Below are positions 27,548-36,917 of a DNA stretch of 64,000 nucleotides, piece by piece. Below the pieces are notes generated by a model. That model saw nothing but the letters and a program-made list of their open reading frames with translations, ran no database searches and was not told the DNA's origin. The DNA comes from Planctomyces sp. (lineage in GTDB: Bacteria > Planctomycetota > Planctomycetia > Planctomycetales > Planctomycetaceae). Every line of letters begins with the position of its first letter. Position 1 is the first letter of the stretch. Where the stretch lies: positions 62,001 to 126,000 of the forward strand of contig JAEUIH010000015.1 in NCBI GenBank assembly GCA_016795105.1, read 5' to 3'. The position numbers and the translations under genes were made by a program.

Positions 27548-28380
27548 TGGGCGGCCGTTTGGTAACGATCCTCGTTTTGACCAGCCTGCTTTCTGCAGTC
27601 GGGTGCACCGAACCGGTTCCTCCCAGGAAACCCGATCCTCCGAAGCAGACGCTGACACTCGCAACAACAACCAGCACACGGGACAGCGGTCTTCTGGATG
27701 CCATCCTTCCCGCGTTCCATGATCAGACAGGGATACAGACCTTTCTCTTCGCTATAGGTTCCGGGCAAGCACTCGAATTCGGCCGAAGAGGCGATGCTGA
27801 TGTGCTGCTGACGCATTCACCAGCCGCCGAAATTCAATTTGTCCTTGATGGGTTTTCTGACAAAAGGGTTCCGGTCTTCTACAACGACTTTGTTCTCATC
27901 GGCCCCCCGAACGGTCCATTCCACGAGAAGCCACCCACTTCTTTGGATGATGCTCTGCGGACAATCGAAGCCGACAACATGATATTCATTTCAAGGGGTG
28001 ATGATTCCGGCACTCATCGAAAAGAACAGGAACTGTGGGACTCCGCCGGGATTACGCCTGAGTTTTCAAATTACCTGAGTGCGGGCAGCGGTATGGCTCA
28101 GACGCTGCGGATTGCGGAGGAGAAGCAGGCCTACACTTTGACGGACCGAAGCACGTTCCTCGTGCTGCATTCAGAGCTTAATCTGGAGGTTATTGTTGAA
28201 AAAGACTCTCGGATGCTGAATCACTATTCGGTGATGGCTATTGACGCGGATCGGCACCCTCACGTAAAGGCCGAGAACGCTCAGAAATTTGTTGACTTCC
28301 TTCAGCAGGAATCGACGCGGCAGATGATCAGGGAGTTCGGTCGAAAAGAGTACGGACAGCCATTGTTCTTTGTGGAATAA
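27547..28380 (+). CDS. tupA: Tungstate-binding lipoprotein TupA
   Basis: A 277-residue substrate-binding protein. A hydrophobic N-terminus ends in a lipobox (LLSAVGC), so it is probably a membrane-anchored lipoprotein outside the inner membrane. Family hallmarks are LATTTSTRDSGLLD near the mature N-terminus, GRRGDADVLLTHSP, and VFYNDFVLIGP, all close to TupA consensus; the TTS segment contacts the oxyanion in known TupA proteins. The start ATG overlaps the ATPase stop (TGATG), so it is translated with the other tup genes. Tungstate is the likely ligand by family; molybdate cannot be excluded. Confidence 0.88.
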   Translation: MGGRLVTILVLTSLLSAVGCTEPVPPRKPDPPKQTLTLATTTSTRDSGLLDAILPAFHDQTGIQTFLFAIGSGQALEFGRRGDADVLLTHSPAAEIQFVLDGFSDKRVPVFYNDFVLIGPPNGPFHEKPPTSLDDALRTIEADNMIFISRGDDSGTHRKEQELWDSAGITPEFSNYLSAGSGMAQTLRIAEEKQAYTLTDRSTFLVLHSELNLEVIVEKDSRMLNHYSVMAIDADRHPHVKAENAQKFVDFLQQESTRQMIREFGRKEYGQPLFFVE

Positions 28381-28435
28381 GTCGGGCCGAGTTGACTCGT
28401 GCCATGCGGACTCAAATTCAGCTTCAAGGCACAAA

Positions 28436-28753
28436 TTACTGCATCCCGGAACCTCCAACATCCCAGTGATAAATCTGCTTTTTCGGTGCCGTGCGTTTAG
28501 CTGCCAGCATGACCTCCGAAACAGGAACATCACTGTCCATATGCTCGCTTCCCAGACCACGCCCCAGGTATCCTTCAGCTTCCTTCAGGTCAAAAAGGCC
28601 TACCGTAATAACGCCGGACCCCTGTGAATCGATAATCAGGGCTCGGCCACCCTCATCCTGCAATTTCACTGCAGATGCAATCGCCTCACCAAGTGAATCG
28701 CAAAGCGCATGGCTCACACCGGATGATTGATTTGTCACCACGTAACGTTTCAT
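28436..28753 (-). CDS. Small conserved-looking hypothetical protein
   Basis: A 105-residue protein beginning MKRYVVTNQSSG. I chose this start because GAGAGGAGAAG lies just upstream of it, whereas the longer in-frame version would run into the preceding gene. It is the last gene of the minus-strand cluster, 35 bases after an amidohydrolase gene. The first half has alternating hydrophobic residues (ALIIDSQGSGVITVGLFDL), which suggests a small alpha/beta fold. No signal peptide or catalytic motif was seen. Function unknown. Confidence 0.7.
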   Translation of the reverse strand: MKRYVVTNQSSGVSHALCDSLGEAIASAVKLQDEGGRALIIDSQGSGVITVGLFDLKEAEGYLGRGLGSEHMDSDVPVSEVMLAAKRTAPKKQIYHWDVGGSGMQ

Positions 28754-28788
28754 CCCGACTTCTCCTCTCAGGCAATGAGTTCGCCGGA

Positions 28789-29634
28789 TCACAGACCCAG
28801 TAACGGCAGGCTGTCACGAAAAATCAGGTTTTCGATTGCCGCTGGATCGAGACGTGGCAGCGAGGTTCCCTCCAGCATCGAGTTGAGTCCCCGGAGTCCA
28901 TCGATCGAAGCCTGAACTGTGGTAAATGGATAGTCGGTTCCGAAGAGCACTTTGTCCCAAACGCCATACTCCTGCACCAGCATCAGGCTGTGATACAACT
29001 GAAACGGGCGATAATGAAGTGCGGACAAGTCGGCGTAAACATGGGGGTGCTTGCGAATCACGGCCACGCATTCACCTTCATAAGGATGTCCAAGATGTGC
29101 GAGGATCAGTCGCAGCTCAGGGTAACGTGCTGCGACGGGGTCAAGATGTCGCGGCAGAGTGCAGTCGAGTGGAGCCTGCGAAATGAATGTCGTCCCGGTG
29201 TGCAGCAGCACAGGGAGTTGATGCTGTTGAGCATACTCCCAGAGTGGGGCGAGCCATTCTTCGTCGGGACGAAATCCGGCATACATTGGCATCAGCTTGA
29301 TGCCGCGAAGTCCGAGTTCCAGGTGTCCGGACCTGAGTTCACTCTCCCATCCAACCTGAGTCGGATCAAGTGACAAAAAGCCGATCAATTGATCTGAATG
29401 AGCGTCGACATAGTCGCGAACAGCCCGATCGTCGACCCAAAGCCCGCTGAGCCTCGCTTTGCCTCCAAACACGATTGTTCGCACATCTGGAACGGAAGTC
29501 CGTTGATAGTCCTCAAAACGAACAGTCAGATCCAGTTCAACGCCCGCTTTAGCGCGCCGACCCTGTTTCCGAAAATCGTCGTTGAAGTGATCCGGGTATT
29601 GCCAGAAATGACTATGGACATCAATGATCGGCAT
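28789..29634 (-). CDS. Amidohydrolase family 2 (ACMSD-like) enzyme
   Basis: A 281-residue TIM-barrel metal-dependent hydrolase or decarboxylase of the PF04909 type. Metal ligands are visible in order: DVHSH near the N-terminus, LLHTGT in the middle, LILAHLGHP and FGTDYP toward the end. The chosen start (MPIIDVHSHF) has GGTGGAG upstream. The gene overlaps the end of the MFS gene by 14 bases, so the two are translationally coupled. Together with the enolase-superfamily enzyme and carrier it probably acts in breakdown of an organic acid or lactone; the substrate is not readable. A paralogue lies at 33348-34253. Confidence 0.85.
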   Translation of the reverse strand: MPIIDVHSHFWQYPDHFNDDFRKQGRRAKAGVELDLTVRFEDYQRTSVPDVRTIVFGGKARLSGLWVDDRAVRDYVDAHSDQLIGFLSLDPTQVGWESELRSGHLELGLRGIKLMPMYAGFRPDEEWLAPLWEYAQQHQLPVLLHTGTTFISQAPLDCTLPRHLDPVAARYPELRLILAHLGHPYEGECVAVIRKHPHVYADLSALHYRPFQLYHSLMLVQEYGVWDKVLFGTDYPFTTVQASIDGLRGLNSMLEGTSLPRLDPAAIENLIFRDSLPLLGL

Positions 29635-30958
29635 CGTGCGACTCCACCGTTTTGAACACAAACGTCGACCACAACAGTCCGGCAGTCATCAATACAACAA
29701 CGTTAATATAGAAGATCGGATCCCATTGATCCCGCCCGGAGAATCCTCTTGCACCCAGCAAGTCAGCGAGTTTTCCAACCAGATACTGGGAGCTCAGTGC
29801 ACCAAAGACGCCGACGGAGTTCATCAACCCAAACAGGGCACCGATGTGTTTTCCGCTAATCCCGATGGAACACGTCCACCACAGAGGCTGAGTTGCCTGC
29901 GTTGCAAAACATGACAGGGCAGCAAAAAAAGCTGCGAGCCATGGATTGTTGGAAAGCAGCCCGCATGCCAGCATTGCGGATGCAAGAAAGAACGAACAGC
30001 CACCCAACAGTCGCTTTCTGCCAATGCTTCCATCAGCCGCAAAACGGTCCAGCAGAAATCCACCCGCTAGAGTACCGGCCGCTGAAAACGCAAGAACCAT
30101 TGAGGCCATCATCCCGGCTTCTGTCACAGCAACCCCCCGTCCGGACTGGAGATACTTTGGGAACCAGGAGAAGTAGATGTAGCTGTTAAAAGAACCACAA
30201 GCCATGATCAGACTCAGAAACCAGATGCTGGGATTGCTGCCCACCAGTGCCCATGGAATCTGTGTATGAACATTGGCTGCTGAAGCACCACGGCCGATGT
30301 AAGCAACTTCATTTGCGTTAGCGGCACTGTGATCCGCTGGATCATCGCGGAACCAAACATAGAATCCCGCAGCCCAAACAGCACCAACACTTCCGAATGC
30401 TGCAAATGTCCAGCGCCATCCAATCGTCTGGATCAGAATAGCGGCCAAAAACGGTGCCACCGCCCCTCCGACCTGAGAGGCCGCCAGCAGAACACCCTGC
30501 GCTCTTCCGCGTTCGTGGTCGGGAAACCAGCGTGCCATGACTCGGGCAACATTGGGAAATGCGCCAGCCTCTCCTGCCCCGAACAGAAAGCGGACTGTCA
30601 CGAGAGACCAGAGACCGAAACACGCGCCCGTCAGCGCCGTAAAGACCGACCACCACAGCGAAATCCTCGTCAACACACGTCGTGCGCCAAGTTGATCTCC
30701 CCAGCGACCGGTGGGAATTTCAAAAAGCCCATATGCCAGCGTGAAGGCCATCAGAAAGTAGCTGGTTTCCGTATTGGTGATCTTTAGGTCAGCCTGAATT
30801 GAATCGACGGCCGCTGAAATACAAATGCGGTCCAGGTAAAGCACTCCGGACAACAGACAAAGAACGGCAAGAACTTTGAAGCGAGCTTTCGAAATTCCCG
30901 AGGATGACGTTGCTACGTCGTCGAATTCAGGTTCCTGATAGACATTTCGCTGCGTCAT
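29621..30958 (-). CDS. MFS transporter, anion:cation symporter type
   Basis: A 445-residue carrier with about 12 hydrophobic segments. Family signs are YLDRICISAAVDSIQADL in the first helix, GRWGDQLGARRVL in the first cytoplasmic loop and GAGEAGAFPNVARVMARWFP, which is characteristic of the ACS family (hexuronate, glucarate, phthalate and similar acids). It would import an organic or sugar acid with protons or sodium. I chose the ATG of MTQRN; a TTG seven codons upstream is possible. It lies between the enolase-superfamily and amidohydrolase genes on the same strand, so it most likely supplies their substrate. Confidence 0.87.
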   Translation of the reverse strand: MTQRNVYQEPEFDDVATSSSGISKARFKVLAVLCLLSGVLYLDRICISAAVDSIQADLKITNTETSYFLMAFTLAYGLFEIPTGRWGDQLGARRVLTRISLWWSVFTALTGACFGLWSLVTVRFLFGAGEAGAFPNVARVMARWFPDHERGRAQGVLLAASQVGGAVAPFLAAILIQTIGWRWTFAAFGSVGAVWAAGFYVWFRDDPADHSAANANEVAYIGRGASAANVHTQIPWALVGSNPSIWFLSLIMACGSFNSYIYFSWFPKYLQSGRGVAVTEAGMMASMVLAFSAAGTLAGGFLLDRFAADGSIGRKRLLGGCSFFLASAMLACGLLSNNPWLAAFFAALSCFATQATQPLWWTCSIGISGKHIGALFGLMNSVGVFGALSSQYLVGKLADLLGARGFSGRDQWDPIFYINVVVLMTAGLLWSTFVFKTVESHDADH

Positions 30959-31027
30959 GAAGTCGTTTTCACTGAACAAGTTGGGATTGGATCATGCAGG
31001 CATTGAAGGGCCGATACTGAAAACTGT

Positions 31028-32146
31028 TCAGCGATCAACCCGATATCGCTCCAGCAGGTGTTCATCGATTTCAACACCCAGCCCGGGACCGTCAGGCACG
31101 AAGGCCGATGGTGGTCCAAGATTCAAAGGTTGAGTCAACAGGTCTGATTCATGATAGAGTGGTCCAATCGTATCGGCAGGAAACGCATCCACATCGATTT
31201 CCGGAAACGCAGCGGCTACATGCAGCATCGCGGCAGTCCCAACTCCAAGTTCAAGATTGCTGCCAATGGTACATCGCAATCCGGCAGCTCGAGCGATCGC
31301 TACGATATCAGTCGTGGCGGAAATCCCACCATGCTTCCCAGGATAGATACTGAATACGTCCACAGCGCGATGATTTGCCAGCAACCATGCATCCTGCAGA
31401 GTGAAGATACTTTCGTCGGCCATCAACGGAGTTGAAGTCGCTCGCCGTAGTTCCGCCATTCCTGCATGATCGCCAGGTGGAATTGGCTGTTCTGCGAGCA
31501 GCAATTTTACGTCCTGCAGTTCTCGCAGGCAGTAGTGAGCCTGTTGAATCGTCCATCCGCAGTTTGAATCAATCGTGATCGGGATTTCAGGGCCGCAGAC
31601 TTCCCGCACGGCTCGGACTCGTGCAATGTCGGTGACGGGATCGAGTCCCGTCTTGACTTTTACACAGGTCACCCCGAGGGCCAAATGTTGTTCAGCCATT
31701 CGACGAGACCCGGCAATATCACGAGCCCAGACAACCAGTTTGATGCGCACCAGATCGCGAACCTTCCCACCGAGCAGTTGATAAACAGGCAGCCCGACCG
31801 CTTTGCCGGCGATGTCCCACATCGCCATTTCCACAGCGGCCCGGGTAAACGGATTGAGTTTTACTGCAAGCTCCATCGCACGCCGGATGGCTGTGATGTC
31901 GCGGGGATCGCGCCCGAGCAGCACTGGTTCGATACAGTCTCGAATGACGGCCATTGCCGTCGCCTGATTCTCTCCGGTCCAAAGAATTGAAACTGTCGCT
32001 TCACCAAGCCCCGTGATTCCCTGATCGGTGTGCACACGAACGATCACCAGCGGTGAAGTCGCATGCTCGCCATGGGCCGTCTTTGTTGTCATGCCCGGTT
32101 TCAGGGGAACACAAACAGGAATTGCTTCAATCTGAGTAATCTTCAT
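31028..32146 (-). CDS. Enolase-superfamily enzyme, muconate-lactonizing subgroup
   Basis: A 372-residue enzyme with an N-terminal capping domain and a C-terminal barrel. Catalytic features of the MLE subgroup are visible: VKVKTG (the K-x-K lysine pair), then metal ligands in TIDSN, LLAEQP and MADES, and a final lysine in YPGKHGG. Known members lactonize muconates, epimerise dipeptides or racemise acyl-amino acids; the substrate here is unknown. Position between a Kelch gene and an organic-acid carrier suggests an acid-sugar or lactone pathway. The start MKITQIEAIPV is typical for the family. Confidence 0.87.
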   Translation of the reverse strand: MKITQIEAIPVCVPLKPGMTTKTAHGEHATSPLVIVRVHTDQGITGLGEATVSILWTGENQATAMAVIRDCIEPVLLGRDPRDITAIRRAMELAVKLNPFTRAAVEMAMWDIAGKAVGLPVYQLLGGKVRDLVRIKLVVWARDIAGSRRMAEQHLALGVTCVKVKTGLDPVTDIARVRAVREVCGPEIPITIDSNCGWTIQQAHYCLRELQDVKLLLAEQPIPPGDHAGMAELRRATSTPLMADESIFTLQDAWLLANHRAVDVFSIYPGKHGGISATTDIVAIARAAGLRCTIGSNLELGVGTAAMLHVAAAFPEIDVDAFPADTIGPLYHESDLLTQPLNLGPPSAFVPDGPGLGVEIDEHLLERYRVDR

Positions 32147-32207
32147 GCTGTTTTATCTTTATAGAAACGGTGGACCCGTTTTAGTTGTGCAGTGTTCGAA
32201 AGCCCCA

Positions 32208-33278
32208 CTATGGAGACTTCTTGCTCAGACGCCAGACATCCGGCTGCATGTTATTTCCCGCGATCATCCACAATGTACCATTGTGAACCACCAGACTTGC
32301 GGCATGTCGCGGCGTCCAGGGAGTGTCCTTAAGTTCCTTCCAGCTGACTCCATCCGCTGAATACCATACGTCGTTTCGGTTCCCACCTTTTTCGTGATAC
32401 CCTTCCATCACCCACAGTTGCCCGTCCCAGACAGCAACATCATGATACTGCCGCGGATGCCAGGGGGCTTCTGAGGTGTGTTGTGTCCAGTGAATGCCGT
32501 CCGCCGAACTCCAGACATCATTGTGGAATTTACGTTTGGGTGTTTGGGGAGTATCGTAAGTTCCTCCGCCGAGAATCCAGATGCGGCCGTTCATGACGGC
32601 GCTCCCGCCGATCATTCCTCGGGCGGACCAGCATGGTTCTTCGGGCAGAAGCTGCTTCCACTCAACTCCATCTGTCGATGTCCATGCATCTCGATAGAAC
32701 TTTTCATCCCCACCCGCAAAACCGGGCATGGACTGACCTCCAATCACCCACAGCTTGTCATCATGTACAACCGTGTAATGAAGTACTCTGGGGCCCCATG
32801 GGACATCAAATCCTTTATTGACGTATTGCCAGGTCTTTCCGTCACTGGAGTTCCAGACATCGTTCTGATAATGCTTCTGGTTGCAGTCTCCACCAATGAT
32901 CCACATCTTTTCCCGGTACACGGCATAGCCGGCGGTATGCCGTCCTTCCCAGTCGCTGGCGGGGTCAAACGAACGGTCTTTGAATGTGTTCTGCTTGATC
33001 AGTGACCAACTCTCTCCGTCTTCTGACGACCAAACTTCATTATTGCAGATCAACGGAAAGAACTCGCGACTGGCCGGACTGGGATTCCATCCCCCCAGAA
33101 GCCACAGCTTACCCCGATAACTCAGCAATCCTGCGCCGTCTCGAGCTGCCCAGGGCGCGGTCATGGTGATCGACTGCCATTCATACTCGGGACTTTCCGC
33201 TGCCTCAATCGCAGATGCAGCGGTAAGGAGAAGCAGAAAAACGGCTATACCCTGCAGGCTGCGAAGCATCGTCAACAT
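32208..33278 (-). CDS. Exported six-bladed Kelch-repeat protein
   Basis: About 356 residues: an N-terminal signal peptide (LQGIAVFLLLLTAASAIEAA) followed by six repeats. Each repeat has the pattern hydrophobic-G-x-L/I-W-x-x-G-G, then N-D-V-W-x-S-x-D-G-x-x-W, so a six-bladed propeller is expected outside the cytoplasm. I chose the second of two adjacent ATGs, just downstream of GAAAGGAAGG. Kelch propellers of this sort bind or epimerise sugars in some bacteria (for example sialate epimerase NanM), but no diagnostic residue lets me claim an enzyme. It sits between the paralogous amidohydrolase and the enolase-type enzyme, with 60-70 base gaps. Confidence 0.85.
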   Translation of the reverse strand: MLTMLRSLQGIAVFLLLLTAASAIEAAESPEYEWQSITMTAPWAARDGAGLLSYRGKLWLLGGWNPSPASREFFPLICNNEVWSSEDGESWSLIKQNTFKDRSFDPASDWEGRHTAGYAVYREKMWIIGGDCNQKHYQNDVWNSSDGKTWQYVNKGFDVPWGPRVLHYTVVHDDKLWVIGGQSMPGFAGGDEKFYRDAWTSTDGVEWKQLLPEEPCWSARGMIGGSAVMNGRIWILGGGTYDTPQTPKRKFHNDVWSSADGIHWTQHTSEAPWHPRQYHDVAVWDGQLWVMEGYHEKGGNRNDVWYSADGVSWKELKDTPWTPRHAASLVVHNGTLWMIAGNNMQPDVWRLSKKSP

Positions 33279-33347
33279 CATCCTTCCTTTCGGCAAGCGA
33301 GGACTGAAATCCTGGTGACTTCGCACACAGTACACGATGCAGGGCCG

Positions 33348-34253
33348 TCAGAGGTACTCCGGCAGGAAACGTTTCCAGTTTTCGTAGATGATGTTATGAA
33401 TCATTTCATCCGGGATTCTCGGAAAGCTGGTTCCGCGAACAACATCGTTCACCTTGTGCTGGCCAGCAATCACCTGATCGGGAGTGGCGGAAGGAAAGTC
33501 CGAACCAAAAATCAGCTTGTGTTCGACGCCGTATTCCACGGCTGTCATGAATGCCTGATAGTGACGCATCGGTCGATAATGCAGAGCGGAGATATTTGTA
33601 TACAGGTTAGGGTGTTTGCGAATCAGTACAACGCATTCGGTTTCCCACGGATGTCCCATATGAGCAATAACGATCCTCAAATCGGGACACGCCAGAGCAA
33701 TATCTTCCAGCAGAATCGGATTGGCATACTTCAATGGACCAGGTCGAACAAACGACGTCCCCTGATGAATATTGACCGGTATCCCGAGCGATTCAGCCTT
33801 TCTGAATAGTGGCAGATGTTTCGGATCCTGAGGATTCCAGTTCTGATAGATCGGCGAACACTTCAGGCCCCTCAACCCGAGGTCATTGACGTAGTACTCC
33901 AGTTGTTCAACACAGTCTGCATCGTTTGGATCAACAGAACACCAGCCGATGAATCTATCAGAGTTCTCTTTGACGAACTTTGCGATGAGCTCCTGGTCAG
34001 CATTGATTCCGCAGAACGGAGCCTTGATGCCAAACACAATCACTTTGTCAGCATTGGCCGTGGCCTCCAGAAGTTGTTGCGGACGTGAATCAAACGCATT
34101 GGCCTGTGGACTGTCACTGCCGGCAAAATAGACATCCGGCGTGAGTTTCATTTTGGCACGCTTCGCCTCCCATGCAAACTCCACGAACTCATCCGAGAGA
34201 TGTTCCGGATACCACATCAGGTTGGTATGAGTGTCAAACAGCATGAGCCGCAT
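33348..34253 (-). CDS. Amidohydrolase family 2 paralogue with altered metal motif
   Basis: A 301-residue protein clearly related along its length to the product of 28789-29634: shared phrases include SALHYRP, IRKHP and GTSFPR/GTSLPR. The first metal motif is DTHTNL, so the second histidine of the usual H-x-H is an asparagine; the later ligands (NIHQGTS, VIAHMGHP, FGSDFP) are kept. It may still bind metal with a different ligand set or have shifted chemistry. It is the first gene of the minus-strand cluster, so the cluster promoter is probably in the gap before it. Two starts (M1 and M4) are possible. Confidence 0.83.
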   Translation of the reverse strand: MRLMLFDTHTNLMWYPEHLSDEFVEFAWEAKRAKMKLTPDVYFAGSDSPQANAFDSRPQQLLEATANADKVIVFGIKAPFCGINADQELIAKFVKENSDRFIGWCSVDPNDADCVEQLEYYVNDLGLRGLKCSPIYQNWNPQDPKHLPLFRKAESLGIPVNIHQGTSFVRPGPLKYANPILLEDIALACPDLRIVIAHMGHPWETECVVLIRKHPNLYTNISALHYRPMRHYQAFMTAVEYGVEHKLIFGSDFPSATPDQVIAGQHKVNDVVRGTSFPRIPDEMIHNIIYENWKRFLPEYL

Positions 34254-34585
34254 CCCGTGGGCGTCGATTGAGAGCGTACCTGATCATCACGGCGTTCGTG
34301 ATTGTAGGTTATCCCATAAATTCGCGGTGAACAAGACTGGGAGCCAGAACTGGTCATCGCACTTTGCTGTCCTCATTCAGTTGATAAAGGCATAAGAGAC
34401 AACCGTCGACAGCGCAGGGACACTTCTAAACGACTAGACTACCAGCAGAAGTTCGAAGTGTGGCCGAACAACCAATGCTGAACGATTCATTTCGATTCAG
34501 CCAAATACTTCGGCCATATGTGACGGCGAATACAGAGCGACTGCTTCAGTGTCGCTGTTCAAATCTCTGACGACTGAGGAATTCG
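34254..34585. other. Intergenic region between divergent genes
   Basis: About 330 bases separating the catabolic cluster (minus strand) from tspO (plus strand). Both promoters and any operator must lie here. A ribosome binding site (TGAGGAATT) precedes tspO. I saw no convincing hairpin, RNA gene, strong promoter box or long repeat. Confidence 0.5.
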
Positions 34586-35068
34586 ATGAAAAGTGGAACC
34601 CACTGGGTTGGATTGGTTCTGTCCGTTGCTGTCTGTATTGGCGCAGCCGGACTTGGTTCTGCTGCTACGACCCCGGAGATTGGCGGCTGGTATCAGACAA
34701 TCGTTAAGCCGACATGGAATCCGCCCAGCTGGTTGTTCGCTCCGGTTTGGACAACCCTGTTTGTCATGATGGGAATCTCGGCATGGCTGATCTGGAGGCC
34801 AGCAGGATTTATGGGGGCACCAAGACCGCTGGCACTGTTCGCAACTCAACTGGCACTGAACGTCGCATGGTCGTGGATCTTTTTTGGGATGCACCAGATC
34901 GGCTGGGCGTTTTTCGAGATCGTGATTCTTTGGTTGGCAATCGCGGCCACAATGGTCGCTTTTTTTCGCCATTCGAAACCGGCGGGCTGGTTATTGGTTC
35001 CGTATCTTGGTTGGGTAAGCTTTGCGAGCGTTCTGAATTTCACGCTCTGGCAGCTCAACGCCACCTAA
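34586..35068 (+). CDS. tspO: TspO/MBR family membrane protein
   Basis: A 160-residue protein with five predicted membrane helices. Family signature residues are visible: [20 protein letters not shown] in the first loop and [15 protein letters not shown] in the third helix region, with [12 protein letters not shown] after it. TspO proteins bind porphyrins and related compounds and modulate tetrapyrrole-linked responses in bacteria. GAGG lies seven bases before the start. It is transcribed away from the catabolic cluster, and about 100 bases separate it from the esterase-like gene on the same strand. Confidence 0.93.
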   Translation: MKSGTHWVGLVLSVAVCIGAAGLGSAATTPEIGGWYQTIVKPTWNPPSWLFAPVWTTLFVMMGISAWLIWRPAGFMGAPRPLALFATQLALNVAWSWIFFGMHQIGWAFFEIVILWLAIAATMVAFFRHSKPAGWLLVPYLGWVSFASVLNFTLWQLNAT

Positions 35069-35169
35069 CAACGGTTCTCTTTTTTCTCTGATGCGAGCCT
35101 TCTCCCTGGCCGATTCAGGACTCTCCGAGAAATCGTCCACCGCAATTGATCACGACATGGAACCAGCGA

Positions 35170-36861
35170 ATGCGCCACTCACCCGAAAGATGTTCTCCAG
35201 CGGACCACGGTGTTCTTACACATTTGCTGATCACGCTCTTATTGACTCTCTGTAGTTCGAGTCTTTTAAAGGCGGACGACGACATGACGCTCCGAGTTTT
35301 TATCTTCGCAGGGCAGTCGAACATGGTGGGGTCCGACTCAAAGGTGCAGGACATTCAGACCTTTCCTCCGTTTGCAGGTCTGGAGTCCCCTCAGCCAGCA
35401 GTTCGTTTCTCATACTGCCTGGGACGTGAAGACAAAGTGACCTCAGATGGCTGGGTCGACCTGCAGCCGGTCGACGAGGTGGTGGGCCCGGAGCTCAGTT
35501 TTGCCCGCAAAGTGACACGCAGCATTAAGGCGCCGATCGCCATTATCAAGGTTGCTGCTGGCGGAACGCATCTCGGCGGAGACTGGAATCCCGACGACCC
35601 GAGTGGTTTCAAAATGTATCCACTGACGCTTCAATGGATTCGAGATGCGCTCGCCGATCTGGAAAGGCAGGGAATCAAGTATCGTCTTGAGGGATTCATG
35701 TGGCATCAGGGCGAGAACGATATGTTCAACCAGGACTACATGGATAACTATGGCAGGAACCTGAAGAACTTTCTGGCAAGCTGGCGTCGAGACCTGAATG
35801 CACCGGAACTCAGGTTCTATGTGGGAGAACTCTGTACGAAGACGATTTGGGGCATGGACCTGCGCCCGCGAATGTACGCAATCAGCCTCGGGCAGAGGCA
35901 GGTCACCGACAGCGATCCGCTTGCACAATACATACCAACATCGCATGTTGGAGTTGAAATTGGTGGCGGAGTTGGTCTGCATTATCACTATGGAACGCTG
36001 GGACAGTTAGAACACGGAGAGAACTACGCTGACGCTTATCTCAGGAATATTGGTCAGCTGAGGGAAACGAAACGCCCGCTCACCGCATGGCCCTATACGA
36101 AGAACTCAACCGTGAAGCTATTCGTGCTCGCTGGCCACCGAAACATGGAAGGAGAACGCGCCTTTGTTCAGGAACTTGCCAAAATGGCTGACAAGGCGAA
36201 GTTGCTGGAAGACAACCCGACAATTGCATTTAAGTACAACATCGGAGGCGGCTACAAGGTCGCTGACGGTTGGGAACCTCTCGGACCTGCCGGCTTCTAT
36301 GACACGTTTGGCCCGGAACTAAGTTTCGGATTCACTTTGCAGAAAAGTGGAGTGACAAACGTGGCAATCTCCAAATTCACGCATAGTGGATCTCAGATCA
36401 TTGACTGGACTCCGGAGGGCAGCGAAGCGAAATCGCGGAACCTGTACCCGGCATTTATATCGTTCGTCCGTGAGTCGATTCAGGAGCTTGAGGATAAGGG
36501 CCACAAGGTCGAGTTGTCAGGCATCTTCTATCATCTGGGTGAGAACGACATGTCGTGGGGACCATTTCGAGAAGGAGCTCCGAAACGTCTGATGTCCCTG
36601 GTCACTCAGAGCCGCAAAGACCTTGACCTGCCCGCTCTCAACTGGTACGTCAGCCAGCAGCCACCCACGAATGACAAGGATGTCAATCACATTGACGTCA
36701 CCGCCGCATTTGAAGCCGCTGTCGCAGCCGACAAACACTTGATTCACATCAAGGCCTTCGACCTGCCCGAGCAGAAAAAGCAACTCGTGATCGATACCCG
36801 TGGCATTGTCTGGCTCGGAGAAACCATCGCAAACAAATATATCGCTCGTTTAATCGAGTAA
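35170..36861 (+). CDS. Exported tandem sialate O-acetylesterase-like protein
   Basis: About 563 residues from the chosen ATG (a TTG eight codons earlier is the alternative). A signal peptide (LLITLLLTLCSSSLLKA) is followed by two copies of an SGNH/SASA-type domain. Copy 1 has the nucleophile motif FAGQSNM (Ser codon at 35317), GGTHLGGDW and WHQGENDM, as active members do. Copy 2 repeats the layout but reads LAGHRNM (Ser replaced by Arg at 36139) and YHLGENDM, and its C-terminal catalytic His region is IDTRGIVWLG, without His. So copy 1 is likely an active carbohydrate esterase and copy 2 a non-catalytic duplicate. Likely located outside the cytoplasm. Confidence 0.85.
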   Translation: MRHSPERCSPADHGVLTHLLITLLLTLCSSSLLKADDDMTLRVFIFAGQSNMVGSDSKVQDIQTFPPFAGLESPQPAVRFSYCLGREDKVTSDGWVDLQPVDEVVGPELSFARKVTRSIKAPIAIIKVAAGGTHLGGDWNPDDPSGFKMYPLTLQWIRDALADLERQGIKYRLEGFMWHQGENDMFNQDYMDNYGRNLKNFLASWRRDLNAPELRFYVGELCTKTIWGMDLRPRMYAISLGQRQVTDSDPLAQYIPTSHVGVEIGGGVGLHYHYGTLGQLEHGENYADAYLRNIGQLRETKRPLTAWPYTKNSTVKLFVLAGHRNMEGERAFVQELAKMADKAKLLEDNPTIAFKYNIGGGYKVADGWEPLGPAGFYDTFGPELSFGFTLQKSGVTNVAISKFTHSGSQIIDWTPEGSEAKSRNLYPAFISFVRESIQELEDKGHKVELSGIFYHLGENDMSWGPFREGAPKRLMSLVTQSRKDLDLPALNWYVSQQPPTNDKDVNHIDVTAAFEAAVAADKHLIHIKAFDLPEQKKQLVIDTRGIVWLGETIANKYIARLIE

Positions 36862-36917
36862 CTGCCCAAAAATACGGCCGAACCAAACTGCTGATCGAAG
36901 TGTCGATCACAAACGTT

